Below, in pieces: positions 34,284-44,600 of a stretch of 64,000 bases of DNA. The translations under genes were made by a program, and so were the position numbers. Origin of the DNA: Planctomycetaceae bacterium (GTDB lineage Bacteria; Planctomycetota; UBA1135; GCA-002686595); contig WYBT01000038.1 in NCBI GenBank assembly GCA_011525785.1, forward strand, positions 62,001 through 126,000, given 5' to 3'. Positions within the stretch are counted from its first letter, which is position 1. The number at the start of each line of letters is the position of its first letter. Below the pieces are notes generated by a model, which was not told where the DNA came from, made no database searches, and was given only the letters and a program-made list of their open reading frames with translations.

Positions 34284-36104
34284 TCAGTCGGAGTTCGGTG
34301 CGCAGCCGTCGAATCGCTCGGCCTCCTTCGTGCGGGAGAGTTCCTTCTCGCGCGTTCTCTGCGCGAGGTCGTGGTCGGGCTGGATTCCCAGCCCAAGCAG
34401 GTGTGCCTGTCGCAACCACCAAAGCGCGGACATCACCGCACGTCGCGGCGAGACGCGCTCGGGGAGTCCTCGCGCGTGGCGAATGGTCTCGTACGCCCGC
34501 TTGGCTGCGTCGCGAACGTGCTGGTGAGGGTCGTGCTCTGACGACCAGTAGAGCGCGCGGTGACCTCGGCCCTCCGGGTTGGACCGAAGGTCCATCACGG
34601 CGCGGACCATGCAATAGCGCCACTCGTGCGACGGCTCCACCATGTCGGCGTCCACACGCGCGCGGCGTCCGCTCTTCAGTTCATTCCGCACGTCCTTGCG
34701 ATCTGTCAGCCTCTCCAGGCAATAGGCTGCGAACGCCTCGCGAAGTTCAGACAACTCGGGATCGGACTCTTGCTCGTGCTTGGCAAAGGCATGCACGAGA
34801 CCCGCGAGTCGCGCTGGGAACTCGGACCAAGGTGCTGGCGCCGGACCCTCCACGTAGTCGTCCCAGTAACGCAGGTCTCGGGCCACGCACGGCGTGCCGA
34901 GCGCCCGCATGCCGAGCAGCAACGGCTTCATCCCGCGCCAGATACCACCATGCCTCCCGAGCGTCTCGATGCATTGGTCGAAGTGAGGGCGCATTCGTGA
35001 GAACTGGCGGGCTTCTGGCGTATCACCCTCGACGCGGGCTCCCGCGAGCATCGGCCGGAGACGCGAGAGTTCCTCGGTCGCCATCGACAACGCGCGGGCC
35101 TTGAGGGCATCCGGGCAAGCCTCTGGCCGTGAATCCCACGACATCCGGAAGTAGAGCAACCACATCGGCCGGAGGGCGTGTGCTGTGGACCCCTCCGCGG
35201 CTTGAAGCACGCCGTCCAGGTGCTCGAAGTAGGGGGCAATTGTCTGCCGGAAGGCTTCGTCCGCCTCGTGGAACGCAGTGAAGTGCCGCTCGCACAGCGC
35301 ACCAAACTTGTCGACGATCGCCTCTGCGAACGAGGTTGCCAACGCAGGCAGCGACTCGGAATCTGCACTGGTGAAGGCGGGCAAGGCCTGTCTCAATGCC
35401 TCGTCCCCCATGTACCACACCCAAGTACGCAGTGAGCGCGTGCTGCGCCAGGACACACCGTCGTTCCATGTGATGGCCGCGTTGCAAATGGACGCACCTG
35501 GTGGATTCCACTGCCCATCTGCACCGGCGGTTACCATTGCTTCGACGTCGATGACGCAGGCGAGGTCAACAGCCCGTGTGGAGAGAAGCACATCACCAAG
35601 CCTGCGAAAGCGGTCGTACTCGAGAAGTCCGAAGTCTCGTGTCCAATCCCGAATCAAGTGGTCGGGCCATCCCTTGCGTAGGAGACGGTTGAAGTCGACG
35701 CCATGGCTCTGCATCTCCGAGACCACGCTTGTCCAGCTTGACTTCGGGAGCGACCACACACCGGCATAGCCGCGAGGTTCCCGCGGGTAGCTCAGGTTGG
35801 GAAGTTGGACGCAGGTGGCCAGCGCACCCAGTACGAGCAAAGCGGCAGCATCGCGGTCGTCGTTCCCCGCGAGAGTCCAAGCCGAGGCAAACGCCTTAAC
35901 GTTGGACTGCTGGCGATCGAACTGACTTCCGGAGTCGGCCCCGGTTGTTGGCAGCACTCGGAGCAACAGAGGAGCGAGCCATGCAGCATCCTCCTTGGGC
36001 CAACCGCTATCGATCAGCAGGCGTTCGGCCAACCGTTGATCGCGGCCCGGTGTCGGCGCGTCCGGGTCGACGATGTAGCTCGGCGGCTTTGTGAATTTCG
36101 GCAT
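34284..36104 (-). CDS. Uncharacterised 606-residue protein
   Basis: I do not recognise this protein. It is soluble, has no signal peptide or membrane helix, and is rich in Trp, Arg and Leu, with predicted helices throughout. Conspicuous segments are W-P-D-H-L-I-R-D-W-T-R-D-F-G (about 150), a region around C-N-A-A-I-T-W-N-D-G-V-S-W-R-S-T-R-S-L (about 210), R-D-L-R-Y-W-D-D-Y-V (about 420) and L-Y-W-S-S-E-H-D-P-H-Q-H-V-R-D (about 535). No nuclease or ATPase motif is evident. GGAG lies nine bases before ATG 36104. With two downstream minus-strand genes it may form an operon, beside a Type III restriction-modification locus. Codon use is less G/C-ending than in most of the window, consistent with transfer. 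Confidence 0.7.
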   Translation of the reverse strand: MPKFTKPPSYIVDPDAPTPGRDQRLAERLLIDSGWPKEDAAWLAPLLLRVLPTTGADSGSQFDRQQSNVKAFASAWTLAGNDDRDAAALLVLGALATCVQLPNLSYPREPRGYAGVWSLPKSSWTSVVSEMQSHGVDFNRLLRKGWPDHLIRDWTRDFGLLEYDRFRRLGDVLLSTRAVDLACVIDVEAMVTAGADGQWNPPGASICNAAITWNDGVSWRSTRSLRTWVWYMGDEALRQALPAFTSADSESLPALATSFAEAIVDKFGALCERHFTAFHEADEAFRQTIAPYFEHLDGVLQAAEGSTAHALRPMWLLYFRMSWDSRPEACPDALKARALSMATEELSRLRPMLAGARVEGDTPEARQFSRMRPHFDQCIETLGRHGGIWRGMKPLLLGMRALGTPCVARDLRYWDDYVEGPAPAPWSEFPARLAGLVHAFAKHEQESDPELSELREAFAAYCLERLTDRKDVRNELKSGRRARVDADMVEPSHEWRYCMVRAVMDLRSNPEGRGHRALYWSSEHDPHQHVRDAAKRAYETIRHARGLPERVSPRRAVMSALWWLRQAHLLGLGIQPDHDLAQRTREKELSRTKEAERFDGCAPNSD

Positions 36105-36916
36105 TCTTTCGGTCTCCTCTCCTGGAGATGACCCCCCATGGCACGCGGTCGTGGTCGACCAGCATCACGTCTGGGTGAAGCCCCCGTGGAGGGCTCCCGG
36201 TAGGAACCATGTCGATTCCAAGCACCCGTGACGCCCATAGAGTGTCGGCCGGTCGCTGGCCCGTCAAGCCCCCTCGGAACGGCTACGTGCTCGACTGTTC
36301 AAAGGCAATGCGCGGGCGAGGACGACGGAGCCCGATGGGCGCAAGTACGTCTTCAACTCCGACAGCGGGACCACTTGCTGCGACGCTCAGCGGGCTCCGT
36401 CCGTCGAGGATGTGGGGCCGCAGTCGCACGCAGCGGATGTCGAGGTCGGGGTCGCGCTCGTTGAGCCGTGGCACGGTGGTCAAGAGTTCGCGCGAGACGA
36501 CCGCGGCGACGAGCACGACGCGGGCGGCGCTCGCGAACGGCCTATCGCTGGCCGACGTCCGCTGCAGGTGCGCGAGGATCGCGTCCCCAGCGTCTCCGCC
36601 AAGTCCCGTCGCCTCGCGAAAGCGCGCGTGCGCGCGCACGGCAGCCTCGAAGGTCATCGTCGAGACCATCGCCGCGTAGCGCAGCGTCGGCAGACCCAAT
36701 CCGGGAACTCCTCGGCCAGCACCATGCACGTCGGCGCCACCGCCTCGATGCGCGCGCGTAGCAGTCGCTGCAGGTTGTCGCGCCGCGCGCAGATGCGGGC
36801 GCAGGTCTCGGGGCGGCAACGGCGTCGTTCGGGCTTTCAACCTGGGGGCGAGCCCGCGATACTCCGCCTCACGCGTCGCTTGGCGGTGACAGGCGCCCGC
36901 AGCTCGAGAGGGAAAC
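36105..36916. other. 812-bp region with nuclease-gene remnant
   Basis: Separates the minus-strand trio from the restriction-modification operon. It contains the decayed fragment described at 36283-36690 and GC-rich sequence without a gene. A short minus-strand open frame (36007-36267) overlaps the start of the 606-residue gene and is not supported. The promoter of the mod operon should lie near its right end. Confidence 0.5.
36283..36690 (-). pseudogene. Remnant of a DUF91/NucS-like or related nuclease gene (C-terminal part)
   Basis: The minus-strand frame encodes a stretch with T-M-T-F-E-A-A-V-R-A-H-A-R-F, then V-V-L-V-A-A-V-V-S-R-E-L-L-T-T-V-P-R-L-N-E-R-D-P-D-L-D-I-R-C-V-R-L-R-P. The 'T-T-V-x-x-L-N-x-x-D-L-D-I-R-C-V-R-L' pattern is familiar from the C-terminal part of nuclease-like proteins that couple to defence islands. 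The N-terminal part is missing, and a second frame upstream (A-R-I-E-A-V-A-P-T-C-M-V-L-A-E-E-F-P) looks like it belonged to the same or another gene before a frameshift. I read it as a truncated, inactive leftover; the family name is tentative. Confidence 0.4.
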
Positions 36917-39775
36917 TTGGCGAAGAGAAGAACCAGTCCGAAGGCGGATGCCGTCCGCGAGACCGAGGCCACCAGCTACCTCCATCCGGAGGCGCGCTCG
37001 CTCCTGCGGCCCGACGTGGGCACGCAGGCGCAGTTCAAGAAGAAGCAGCCGCCGGCGACGTACCGCTACGACAGCTCGCTCTCGCCCGAGCTCGCGTGGG
37101 ATGGGCAGAACAGCGCGCGCGAGCTGGGCGAGTGGTTGCTGGCGCGCATCGAGGAGGCTGCCGAGCTGCCGCCGCCGCAGCGCTTCGAGCGCCCGGCGGA
37201 GTTCCGCGGCGCGGACGGTGCGGTGCTGCTGCGCGTCGAGGGCCTGGTCGACGCCGTCGAGCAGCTCAAGCGCCTGTCGAAGCCCTTCCTGAACTGGACC
37301 GGCAAGGCCGAGCGGCTGTCCTTCGACGTCCCGACGCTGCCGCTGTTCGTGCACGAGCGACTGTCGACGGCCGCGGTGCTCGATTCGGTGCGCTCCAAGA
37401 AGCGCGACAAGCAGGTGACGATGTACGACCTGTTCGGCGACGCCGAGCTGCCGATCCACCAGCAGGTGTTGAAGGCCTACGAGCATCCGGCCGGCTGGAC
37501 CAATCGCATGGTGCTGGGCGACTCGCTGGTCGTGATGAACTCGCTCGTGCGCTACGAGGGTCTGGGCGGCAAGGTCCAGATGATCTACATGGACCCGCCC
37601 TACGGCGTGAAGTTCGGCTCGAACTTCCAGCCCTTCGTGCGCAAGCGCGACGTCAAGCACGGCGACGACGGGCACATGACGCGCGAGCCGGAGATGGTCA
37701 AGGCTTATCGCGATACGTGGGAGCTGGGGCTGCACTCGTACTTGACCTACATGCGAGATCGGCTGCTGCTGGCGCGCGAACTGCTCACACCGAGTGGGAG
37801 TGTGTTCGTGCAGATCGGGGAGGCAAACCTGCATGTAGTGCGGTCATTGCTCGACGAAGTGTTCGGTGCGGAGAATGCCGTCGCGACGATCGCCTACAAG
37901 AGTGCGGTTGGAGCGGGCGCGAAGTACCTCGACACAGTCGCGACCTACATCCTGTTCTACGCGAAGAACCTTGAGGCACTTAAGTTCCACAAGCTGTACC
38001 GAGTGCTTGAGCTTGGAGACCCTGGAGCTACCAGGTACTTGCTTGCGGAGAGCCCGGCGGGAGAGGTTCGTCGTCTCTCCCTTGAAGAGCAGGCAGATCC
38101 ATCAAAGGTTCCCACGGGTTGGCGTCCGTACTTCAAGCAGGGGCTCACCTCCCGAACCGGAGGAGACTCGACGAGCTTTCCGGTTGAGTTCGACGGACAA
38201 CAATATCGACCGACAGCTGGAGGTTGGAGAACCGGCGAAGCGGGCATGAAGCGTTTGATCGACGCGAATCGGATCGCTGTCGAGGGCAACCGACTGACCT
38301 TCAAGAAGTACTTTGACGACTTTGGTGCCGCGGAGCTGAACAATGTGTGGGACGACATCAGCGGGGGCATCAAGTCTCGAAGCGATCCCAAGATCTACGC
38401 GGTTCAGACCTCGGCGACAGTCGTCCAGCGCTGCATGCTGATGACCACCGACCCTGGCGACCTAGTCCTCGACCCCACTTGCGGTTCCGGCACGACCGCT
38501 TACGTCGCCGAACAGTGGGGCCGCCGCTGGATTACGATCGACACCTCGCGCGTGCCGCTCGCGCTCGCGCGCCAGCGCCTGCTGACCGCGACGTTCCCGT
38601 ACTACCAGCTCAAGGAGCCCGCGCGCGGACCGGCTGGCGGCTTTGTGTACGTGCGCAAGCAGAACAAGAAGGGCGAAGAGGTCGGCGGCATCGTGCCGCA
38701 CGTCACGCTCAAGTCGATCGCCAACAACGAGCCGCCGGCCGAGGAAGTGCTCGTCGACCGTCCCGAGAGGGACGACAAGATCACGCGCGTCACAGGTCCG
38801 TTCTGCGTCGAAGCGACGATCCCCACGCCGATCGACCTCGACGGCGACGGCGCGGAGGACTCCGGCGTCGATCCCAGCGAGTACGGCTCGTTCGTCGACC
38901 GCATGATCGAGGTGCTGCGGCGCGCGCCGGTCCTGCAGGTCGGCGGCGGCGCGACGGTCACGCTCAAGAACGTGAAGACGCCGGCCAAGACGCTCTCGCT
39001 CTCGGCGGAGGCGTTGGTCGAAGCCACCGCGCCGGGACAGAAGGCGACGCTGGCCGACGCGGCCCAGGAGTCGATCGAACGCTCGAGCGGGGGGCTGCCG
39101 CTCTCGCTGCGGCCCGTGGCGATCGTGTTCGGCCCCGAGAACGGCGCGGTGTCCGAGAAGCTCGTGTTCGAGGCGGCGCGCGAGGCCTACGCCAAGAGCT
39201 ACTCGCACCTGTACGTGATCGGCTTCGCGATCCAGCCCAACGCGCGCGAGCTGGTGCAGAGCTGCGAGGCCGCCGTGGGCGTGCCCGCGACCTACGTGCA
39301 GGCGACGCCCGATCTGATGATGGGGGACCTGCTCAAGAACCTGCGCTCGAGCCAGATCTTCAGCGTGTGCGGCCAGCCGGACGTCAAGCTGCGCCGGGCA
39401 GCGCCCAAGAAGGAGAAGGGCCAGCCGGACGAGCCGCAGCGCTTCGAAGTCGAGCTGCTCGGCCTGGACGTGTTCGACCCGACGACGATGGAGGCCAAGC
39501 CCTACGTCGGCTCGGAAGTGCCATGTTGGATGCTCGACAGCGACTACAACGGGCTGTGCTTCCACGCGCGCCAGGTCTTCTTCCCGCGCACCGCGGCGTG
39601 GGACGACTTGAAGCGCAGCCTGCGCGGCGCCTACGACGACACGGTCTGGGAGCACCTCGCTGGCACGACCAGCATGCCCTTCGAAGCCGGCGAGCACCGC
39701 ACGATCGCGGTCAAGGTGATCGACGACCGCGGGAACGAGTTGCTGGTGGTCAAGAAGCTCGCGGAGGCCAACTGA
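36917..39775 (+). CDS. mod: Type III restriction-modification methyltransferase (Mod)
   Basis: A 952-residue site-specific DNA methyltransferase that would methylate adenine (less likely cytosine N4) and carry target recognition for the complex. Catalytic motif IV is M-I-Y-M-D226-P-P-Y229. SAM-binding motif I is D519-P-T-C-G-S-G-T-T. Motif IV before motif I is the beta-class order used by Type III Mods, with the target-recognition domain between them (about 290-500). The C-terminal 350 residues are an extension seen in large Mods of this kind. The start is TTG 36917 after GAGAGGGA. Bases 37750-38470 are distinctly less GC-rich than either side, pointing to an exchanged recognition domain. Only one base separates it from the ATPase gene. 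Confidence 0.92.
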   Translation: MAKRRTSPKADAVRETEATSYLHPEARSLLRPDVGTQAQFKKKQPPATYRYDSSLSPELAWDGQNSARELGEWLLARIEEAAELPPPQRFERPAEFRGADGAVLLRVEGLVDAVEQLKRLSKPFLNWTGKAERLSFDVPTLPLFVHERLSTAAVLDSVRSKKRDKQVTMYDLFGDAELPIHQQVLKAYEHPAGWTNRMVLGDSLVVMNSLVRYEGLGGKVQMIYMDPPYGVKFGSNFQPFVRKRDVKHGDDGHMTREPEMVKAYRDTWELGLHSYLTYMRDRLLLARELLTPSGSVFVQIGEANLHVVRSLLDEVFGAENAVATIAYKSAVGAGAKYLDTVATYILFYAKNLEALKFHKLYRVLELGDPGATRYLLAESPAGEVRRLSLEEQADPSKVPTGWRPYFKQGLTSRTGGDSTSFPVEFDGQQYRPTAGGWRTGEAGMKRLIDANRIAVEGNRLTFKKYFDDFGAAELNNVWDDISGGIKSRSDPKIYAVQTSATVVQRCMLMTTDPGDLVLDPTCGSGTTAYVAEQWGRRWITIDTSRVPLALARQRLLTATFPYYQLKEPARGPAGGFVYVRKQNKKGEEVGGIVPHVTLKSIANNEPPAEEVLVDRPERDDKITRVTGPFCVEATIPTPIDLDGDGAEDSGVDPSEYGSFVDRMIEVLRRAPVLQVGGGATVTLKNVKTPAKTLSLSAEALVEATAPGQKATLADAAQESIERSSGGLPLSLRPVAIVFGPENGAVSEKLVFEAAREAYAKSYSHLYVIGFAIQPNARELVQSCEAAVGVPATYVQATPDLMMGDLLKNLRSSQIFSVCGQPDVKLRRAAPKKEKGQPDEPQRFEVELLGLDVFDPTTMEAKPYVGSEVPCWMLDSDYNGLCFHARQVFFPRTAAWDDLKRSLRGAYDDTVWEHLAGTTSMPFEAGEHRTIAVKVIDDRGNELLVVKKLAEAN

Positions 39776-39776
39776 A

Positions 39777-41000
39777 ATGGCGCACTTGGAAGGGCTGACG
39801 ATCCGCAGATACCGAGCGCTCGCGGATGTGACGCTCGGCATGACGTTTGAGCACCAAGACGCCGATCCCCTCGCGCGGATCATCGCGGTGATCGGACCCA
39901 ACGGAGCGGGGAAGTCGACGCTTCTCGATGCGCTCGGGTTCCTCGGGGACTGCATGCGTGGTGGAGTCGACGAGGCATGTGATGCAGCACACCGTGGCGG
40001 GTTCGAGCGCCTGCGCACGAAGGGCGAGCGTGGGCCGATCGAGTTCGAGCTGTACTACCGGGAGACCGAGGACTCTCGCCCGATCAGTTACTCGCTGGCC
40101 ATCGATCTGGACCGAAAGGGACGGCCGTTCGTGGCCAAAGAGCGACTTCGGCAACGAAGGAAGGGACTGAAGCGTGGAATGCCGTTCTCTTTCCTCGAAC
40201 TGAAGAGAGGCCGGGGGCTGGCTTGGGCGGGTGATGCGACGAGTGAGGAGGAAGCTGCTGACAAGCTCTCCGTGAACCTGCCCGATCATCAACGCTTGGG
40301 GATCGTGACGCTTGGCAACCTCGCGGAGCATCCAAGAATCGTTGCGTTCCGCGAGTTCTTGGAGGGGTGGTACCTCTCTTACTTCGTGCCCCAGAGCGCA
40401 CGGCTGCTGCCGATGTCGGGGGCGCAGAAGCACCTCGACCGCGCCGGCCAGAACCTCGCCAACTACGTGCAGCATCTGGAGCGCGCGCACCCGGATCGGT
40501 TCGCCAAGGTTCTGGCGAGGATCGCGAAGCGCATCCCCGGCGTGCGCACCATCAAGACCGCCAAGTCGGACGACGGCAGGTTGCTCATCCAGTTCAACGA
40601 CCGCGGCTTCGAAGACCCGTTCTACGCGCAGGACGTGTCCGACGGATCGCTCAAGCTGTTCGCCTACCTGCTGCTTCTAGAAGACCCGGAGCCTGCGCCG
40701 CTGATCGGCATCGAAGAGCCGGAGAATGGGCTCCATCACCAACTGCTCCCAACCCTCGCGGACGAGATGCGCAAGGCCGCGGAGAGTCCGCGCGGCCCGC
40801 AGATCTTCGTGACGACGCACTCGCCGTATTTCGTCGATGCCCTGAGCGCGGAACAGGTTTGGATCGTCAACAAGGACGAGCGCGGTCACTCGCGGTTCGA
40901 GCGCGCCGCCGATCAGCCCACTGTGAAGGACCTCGTGGCGGAAGGGATGCCGCTCAGCAGCCTCTGGTCAGCAGGTGACTTCAAGCACGCCAACCCATGA
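39777..41000 (+). CDS. AAA (ABC/OLD-like) ATPase embedded in the restriction-modification operon
   Basis: A 407-residue ATPase of the AAA_21/OLD-like type. Walker A is G40-P-N-G-A-G-K-S-T; an ABC-type signature appears as D-V-S-D-G-S-L-K-L-F; Walker B is L-I-G-I-E313-E-P-E-N-G-L; and a switch histidine lies in T-T-H-S-P-Y-F. No nuclease domain is fused, so the effector is probably the next gene product, a TOPRIM-like DUF4276 protein that overlaps it by four bases. ATPase-TOPRIM pairs of this sort (OLD, PARIS and AbiL types) are phage-defence effectors. It starts one base after the mod stop, and codon use is less GC-biased than in res. Confidence 0.85.
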   Translation: MAHLEGLTIRRYRALADVTLGMTFEHQDADPLARIIAVIGPNGAGKSTLLDALGFLGDCMRGGVDEACDAAHRGGFERLRTKGERGPIEFELYYRETEDSRPISYSLAIDLDRKGRPFVAKERLRQRRKGLKRGMPFSFLELKRGRGLAWAGDATSEEEAADKLSVNLPDHQRLGIVTLGNLAEHPRIVAFREFLEGWYLSYFVPQSARLLPMSGAQKHLDRAGQNLANYVQHLERAHPDRFAKVLARIAKRIPGVRTIKTAKSDDGRLLIQFNDRGFEDPFYAQDVSDGSLKLFAYLLLLEDPEPAPLIGIEEPENGLHHQLLPTLADEMRKAAESPRGPQIFVTTHSPYFVDALSAEQVWIVNKDERGHSRFERAADQPTVKDLVAEGMPLSSLWSAGDFKHANP

Positions 41001-41626
41001 CGTTCTTGAGGGTGTGCGTGGAGGGCGCGTCCGATGAGCCGGTCGTGCGCGAGGTGCTCGTGCGGAAGCTGGGGCTTGCACGGGATGCCGATTTCGTCGT
41101 GCTGGTGCACGACGGAAAGGGCAAGCGTCGGACGCAGGTATCCTCGCCGCCGGCAGGTCGTCGGGGCTTGCTCGATCTCCTACCGAATCGGCTGAGCGCA
41201 TGGTCGAAGGCAGCTCGCACCCAAGACTTGGCGATCGCGGTTCTCGTAGACGCGGACGACGAAGACTGCCGTGATCTGAAGCAGCACCTTCTTTCGCTGG
41301 ATCATCGCCCATCGCGGACTCTATTCCGCATCGCGGTCGAGGAGACCGAGTCGTGGTTTCTCGCGGATCCCCAGGCTATTTGCTCCGCGTATCCCAAAGC
41401 CCATGTTGACCGCATACCGCGCAGTAGCATCGATCGAGTGATCGGCGCGACGGAAGTGCTAGCGCGCGTGCTCGGCGACTCTACGGGGCGACCGAGCGAG
41501 ATCAGGAAGAAGGAGTGGGCAGAGGCAATTGCTCCGCACCTCAACCTCGACCAACCTGCTTCGCCCAGCTTGCGTGCCTTCATCACTGGACTCGAGCGCT
41601 TGCTCGAAATGGACGGTCGTTCATGA
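40997..41626 (+). CDS. DUF4276-like (TOPRIM-related) protein, partner of the ATPase
   Basis: A 209-residue protein overlapping the ATPase stop (ATGA) and the res start (ATGA). It begins C-V-E-G-A-S-D-E-P-V, a TOPRIM-type acidic N terminus (E9), then contains A-I-A-V-L-V-D-A-D-D-E-D (DxD) and R-I-A-V-E-E-T-E-S-W-F-L-A-D, the signature I associate with DUF4276. The Glu and DxD acids could bind metal for nuclease activity; this is inferred from the TOPRIM fold and not shown. It most likely acts with the upstream ATPase as an abortive or nuclease effector. Confidence 0.75.
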   Translation: MTFLRVCVEGASDEPVVREVLVRKLGLARDADFVVLVHDGKGKRRTQVSSPPAGRRGLLDLLPNRLSAWSKAARTQDLAIAVLVDADDEDCRDLKQHLLSLDHRPSRTLFRIAVEETESWFLADPQAICSAYPKAHVDRIPRSSIDRVIGATEVLARVLGDSTGRPSEIRKKEWAEAIAPHLNLDQPASPSLRAFITGLERLLEMDGRS

Positions 41627-44600
41627 GCCGCTTCGAAGTTCCGCAGCCGATCCTCAACTCGCCCTACGAGAAGCCGGCGAAGCACTGGTACCTCGAAGAG
41701 GGGCGCGAGCCGCAGCTCCGCGATGGGCGGCGCATGGCGCTGTACTACTACCGCGCTGCGAGGGCGGCCGCGGAGTCCGACGCGGAAGACGTGGGGACCG
41801 CGATCGAGCTGAAGCTCGTGAGTCGCATTCGGGGGCGGCTCGAACGCTGGCGTGCGGAAGGTTGGCCGGGGACCACGCGCACGACGCGCGAGTTGCTCGA
41901 GTACTGGACGCGCGAGGGCCGCAAGCACCGGCTGTTCTTCGCGCAGATCGAGGCGGCGGAGACGGTGATCCTGCTCACCGAGGCGCGCGCAGACTTCCTC
42001 CATGGGATCGACGTGCCGTGGGACGAGCCCAGCGACGACCGCAAAGCTGCCGGCGTGCGCGCGTTCCGGCGCTACGCGTGCAAGATGGCCACGGGCAGCG
42101 GCAAGACGACCGTGATGGGGATGCTGGCCGCGTGGAGCATCCTCAACAAGGTCCACGACCGCGCCGACGCGCGCTTCTCGGACATCGTGCTAGCGGTGTG
42201 CCCGAACGTCACGATTCGAGAGCGGCTCAGTGAGCTCGACCCCAAGCGCGGCGAGGCCAGTCTCTACCGCACGCGAGATCTCGTGCCGCCGCACCAAATG
42301 GCGGACCTCGCGCAGGGAAGCGTCGTCGTCACCAACTGGCATGCGTTTCAGCCGCGCGAGCTGCAGGTGTCGGGAGTCAGCGCCCGAGTCACGAAGCTCG
42401 GCAAGCCCAAGCGCATCGAGGAGACGATTTACCTCGGGCCGAAGACCACGACGGCGCGCGGCAAGCGCTACATGACCTCGGACGAGCTGCGCCGCCAAGT
42501 CGACGGCAAGCAGATCAGCGTGATCGCGGAGGAGACCGACGCGGCTGGCAATGTGATTCGCGTGAAGACCGAGCGCTACGAGTACCTCGAGAGCGACGCG
42601 AAGATCGTCGAGCGCGTCCTGGGGCGCGAAGTGGGGCGCAAGCGGAACGTGCTCGTGTTCAATGACGAAGCGCATCACGCCTACCGCATCCGCAAGCAGC
42701 GGGAGGAGGCGGCCGAGGTCGACGAAGACGAAGATCCGGAGGTCGACTTCGACGCGGAGCTCGACGAGGAGGCCACCGTCTGGATCGAGGGACTCGACCG
42801 CATCCACAAGCTGGCCGGGATCAACGTCTGCGTCGATCTCTCCGCTACGCCGTACTACCTCTCGACCGCGGGCGCCGAGGCGAACCGCCCGTTCCCGTGG
42901 GTCGTGAGCGACTTCGGCCTGGTCGACGCGATCGAGTCGGGTCTGGTGAAGATCCCGCAGTTCGCAGTGCGAGACACGAGCGGCGCAGCGGTGCCCGGCT
43001 ACTTCAACATCTGGCGTTGGATCGTGCCGCAGCTCTCAACCGCCGAGCGCGGCGGCGCGCGCGGCAATCCCAAGCCCGAGGCGGTGCTCAAGTGGGCGCA
43101 CACGCCGATCGCGATGATCGGCGGACTGTGGCAGGAGAAGTTCGCGCAGTGGCGCGCAGAAGGGAACCCGCGCCCCCCGATCCTGATCCTGGTGTGCAAG
43201 AACACGAAGATCGCAAGGGTCGTCTACGAGTGGATCGCCGAGGGCAAGGGGCCGTACGGCATTCCACCGTGCCGGATCACCGAACTGCGCAACGCGGAGG
43301 GCGCGCAGGTCACGATCCGTGCTGACAGCAAAGTGGTGAGCGAGACCGACAGCGGTTCCGCCAAGAGCGATGAAGACGCCTGGATGCGCTTCCAGCTCGA
43401 CACGGCGGGGCGTCTCGACTGGCCGCGCGACTCGCAGGGCAGCCCCATCTACCCGGAGGGCTTCGAGGCGCTGGCGAAGAAGCTCGAGCGGCCCCTGCAT
43501 CCGCCCGGGCGCGACGTGCGCTGCATCGTCAGCGTCGGGATGCTCACCGAGGGTTGGGACTGCAACACAGTGACTCACATCATCGGACTGCGGCCGTTCA
43601 TGTCGCAGCTGTTGTGCGAGCAAGTCGTCGGGCGCGGACTGCGCCGTGAGAGCTACGCGGTGGGGCCCGACGACAAGATGAGCGAAGAAGTCGCGAAGAT
43701 CCTCGGCGTGCCGTTCCTCGTCATTCCGACCAAGGAGAACGAGGGCGCCACGAAGGCGGCGGCGGTCGAGCGCAAACACGTCTGCGCACTGCCCGAACGC
43801 AGCAAGCTCGAGATCCGCTACCCGCGCGTCGAGGGCTACATCCAACAGGTCCGCAACCGCGTGCGCTTGGGGTGGGATCTGGTGCCGCGTCTCGTGCTCG
43901 ATCCTGCGAACATCCCGCCGGCAATCGAGATGAAGGGGCTCCTGCCGACGAACAAGGGCGTGCCGTCGCTCACGGGACCGGGGCGACTCGAGAACGTCAC
44001 GCTCGACGCATTCCGCAAATCGGTGCGCGAGCAGGAGCTCGTGTTCCGCATGGCGCGTGACTTGACCAACGACTACTCGTCGCGGCCCTCGTGCACCGTG
44101 CCACCGCACGAGCTGTTCCCGCAGTTCGTTGCGCACGTGCGCCACTACCTGGCGGAGAAGGTCGAGCCGCGGGCGCCGGCGGTGCTCGTCGACGTGTTCT
44201 TGTCGCCGTACTACGGCTGGGCGCTCGAGCGACTTGCAGAGTCGGTGCGCCCGGACACGACTGCTGGTGAAGCCCCGGAGTTACCGCGCTACGAGGCGTC
44301 TCGCGGGCCGGGTTCGACGAGCGAGGTCGACTTCTGGACCGCGAGGGATGTGCGCCCGACGACGAAGTCACACGTGAACTTCGTTGTTGCGGACACGCCC
44401 AAGCTCGAGCAACAGGTCGGTCAGCGACTCGACGCAGATCCGCGCGTGCAGACGTTCGTGAAGAACGCGGGGCTGGGCTTCGCGGTTCCCTACCTGCACA
44501 ACGGACAGGCGCGGGAGTACCTGCCGGATTTCATCGTCCGGCTCCAGGCGGCCGGCGGCGCGGCGCACCATCTGATCCTGGAGACGAAGGGCTACGACCC

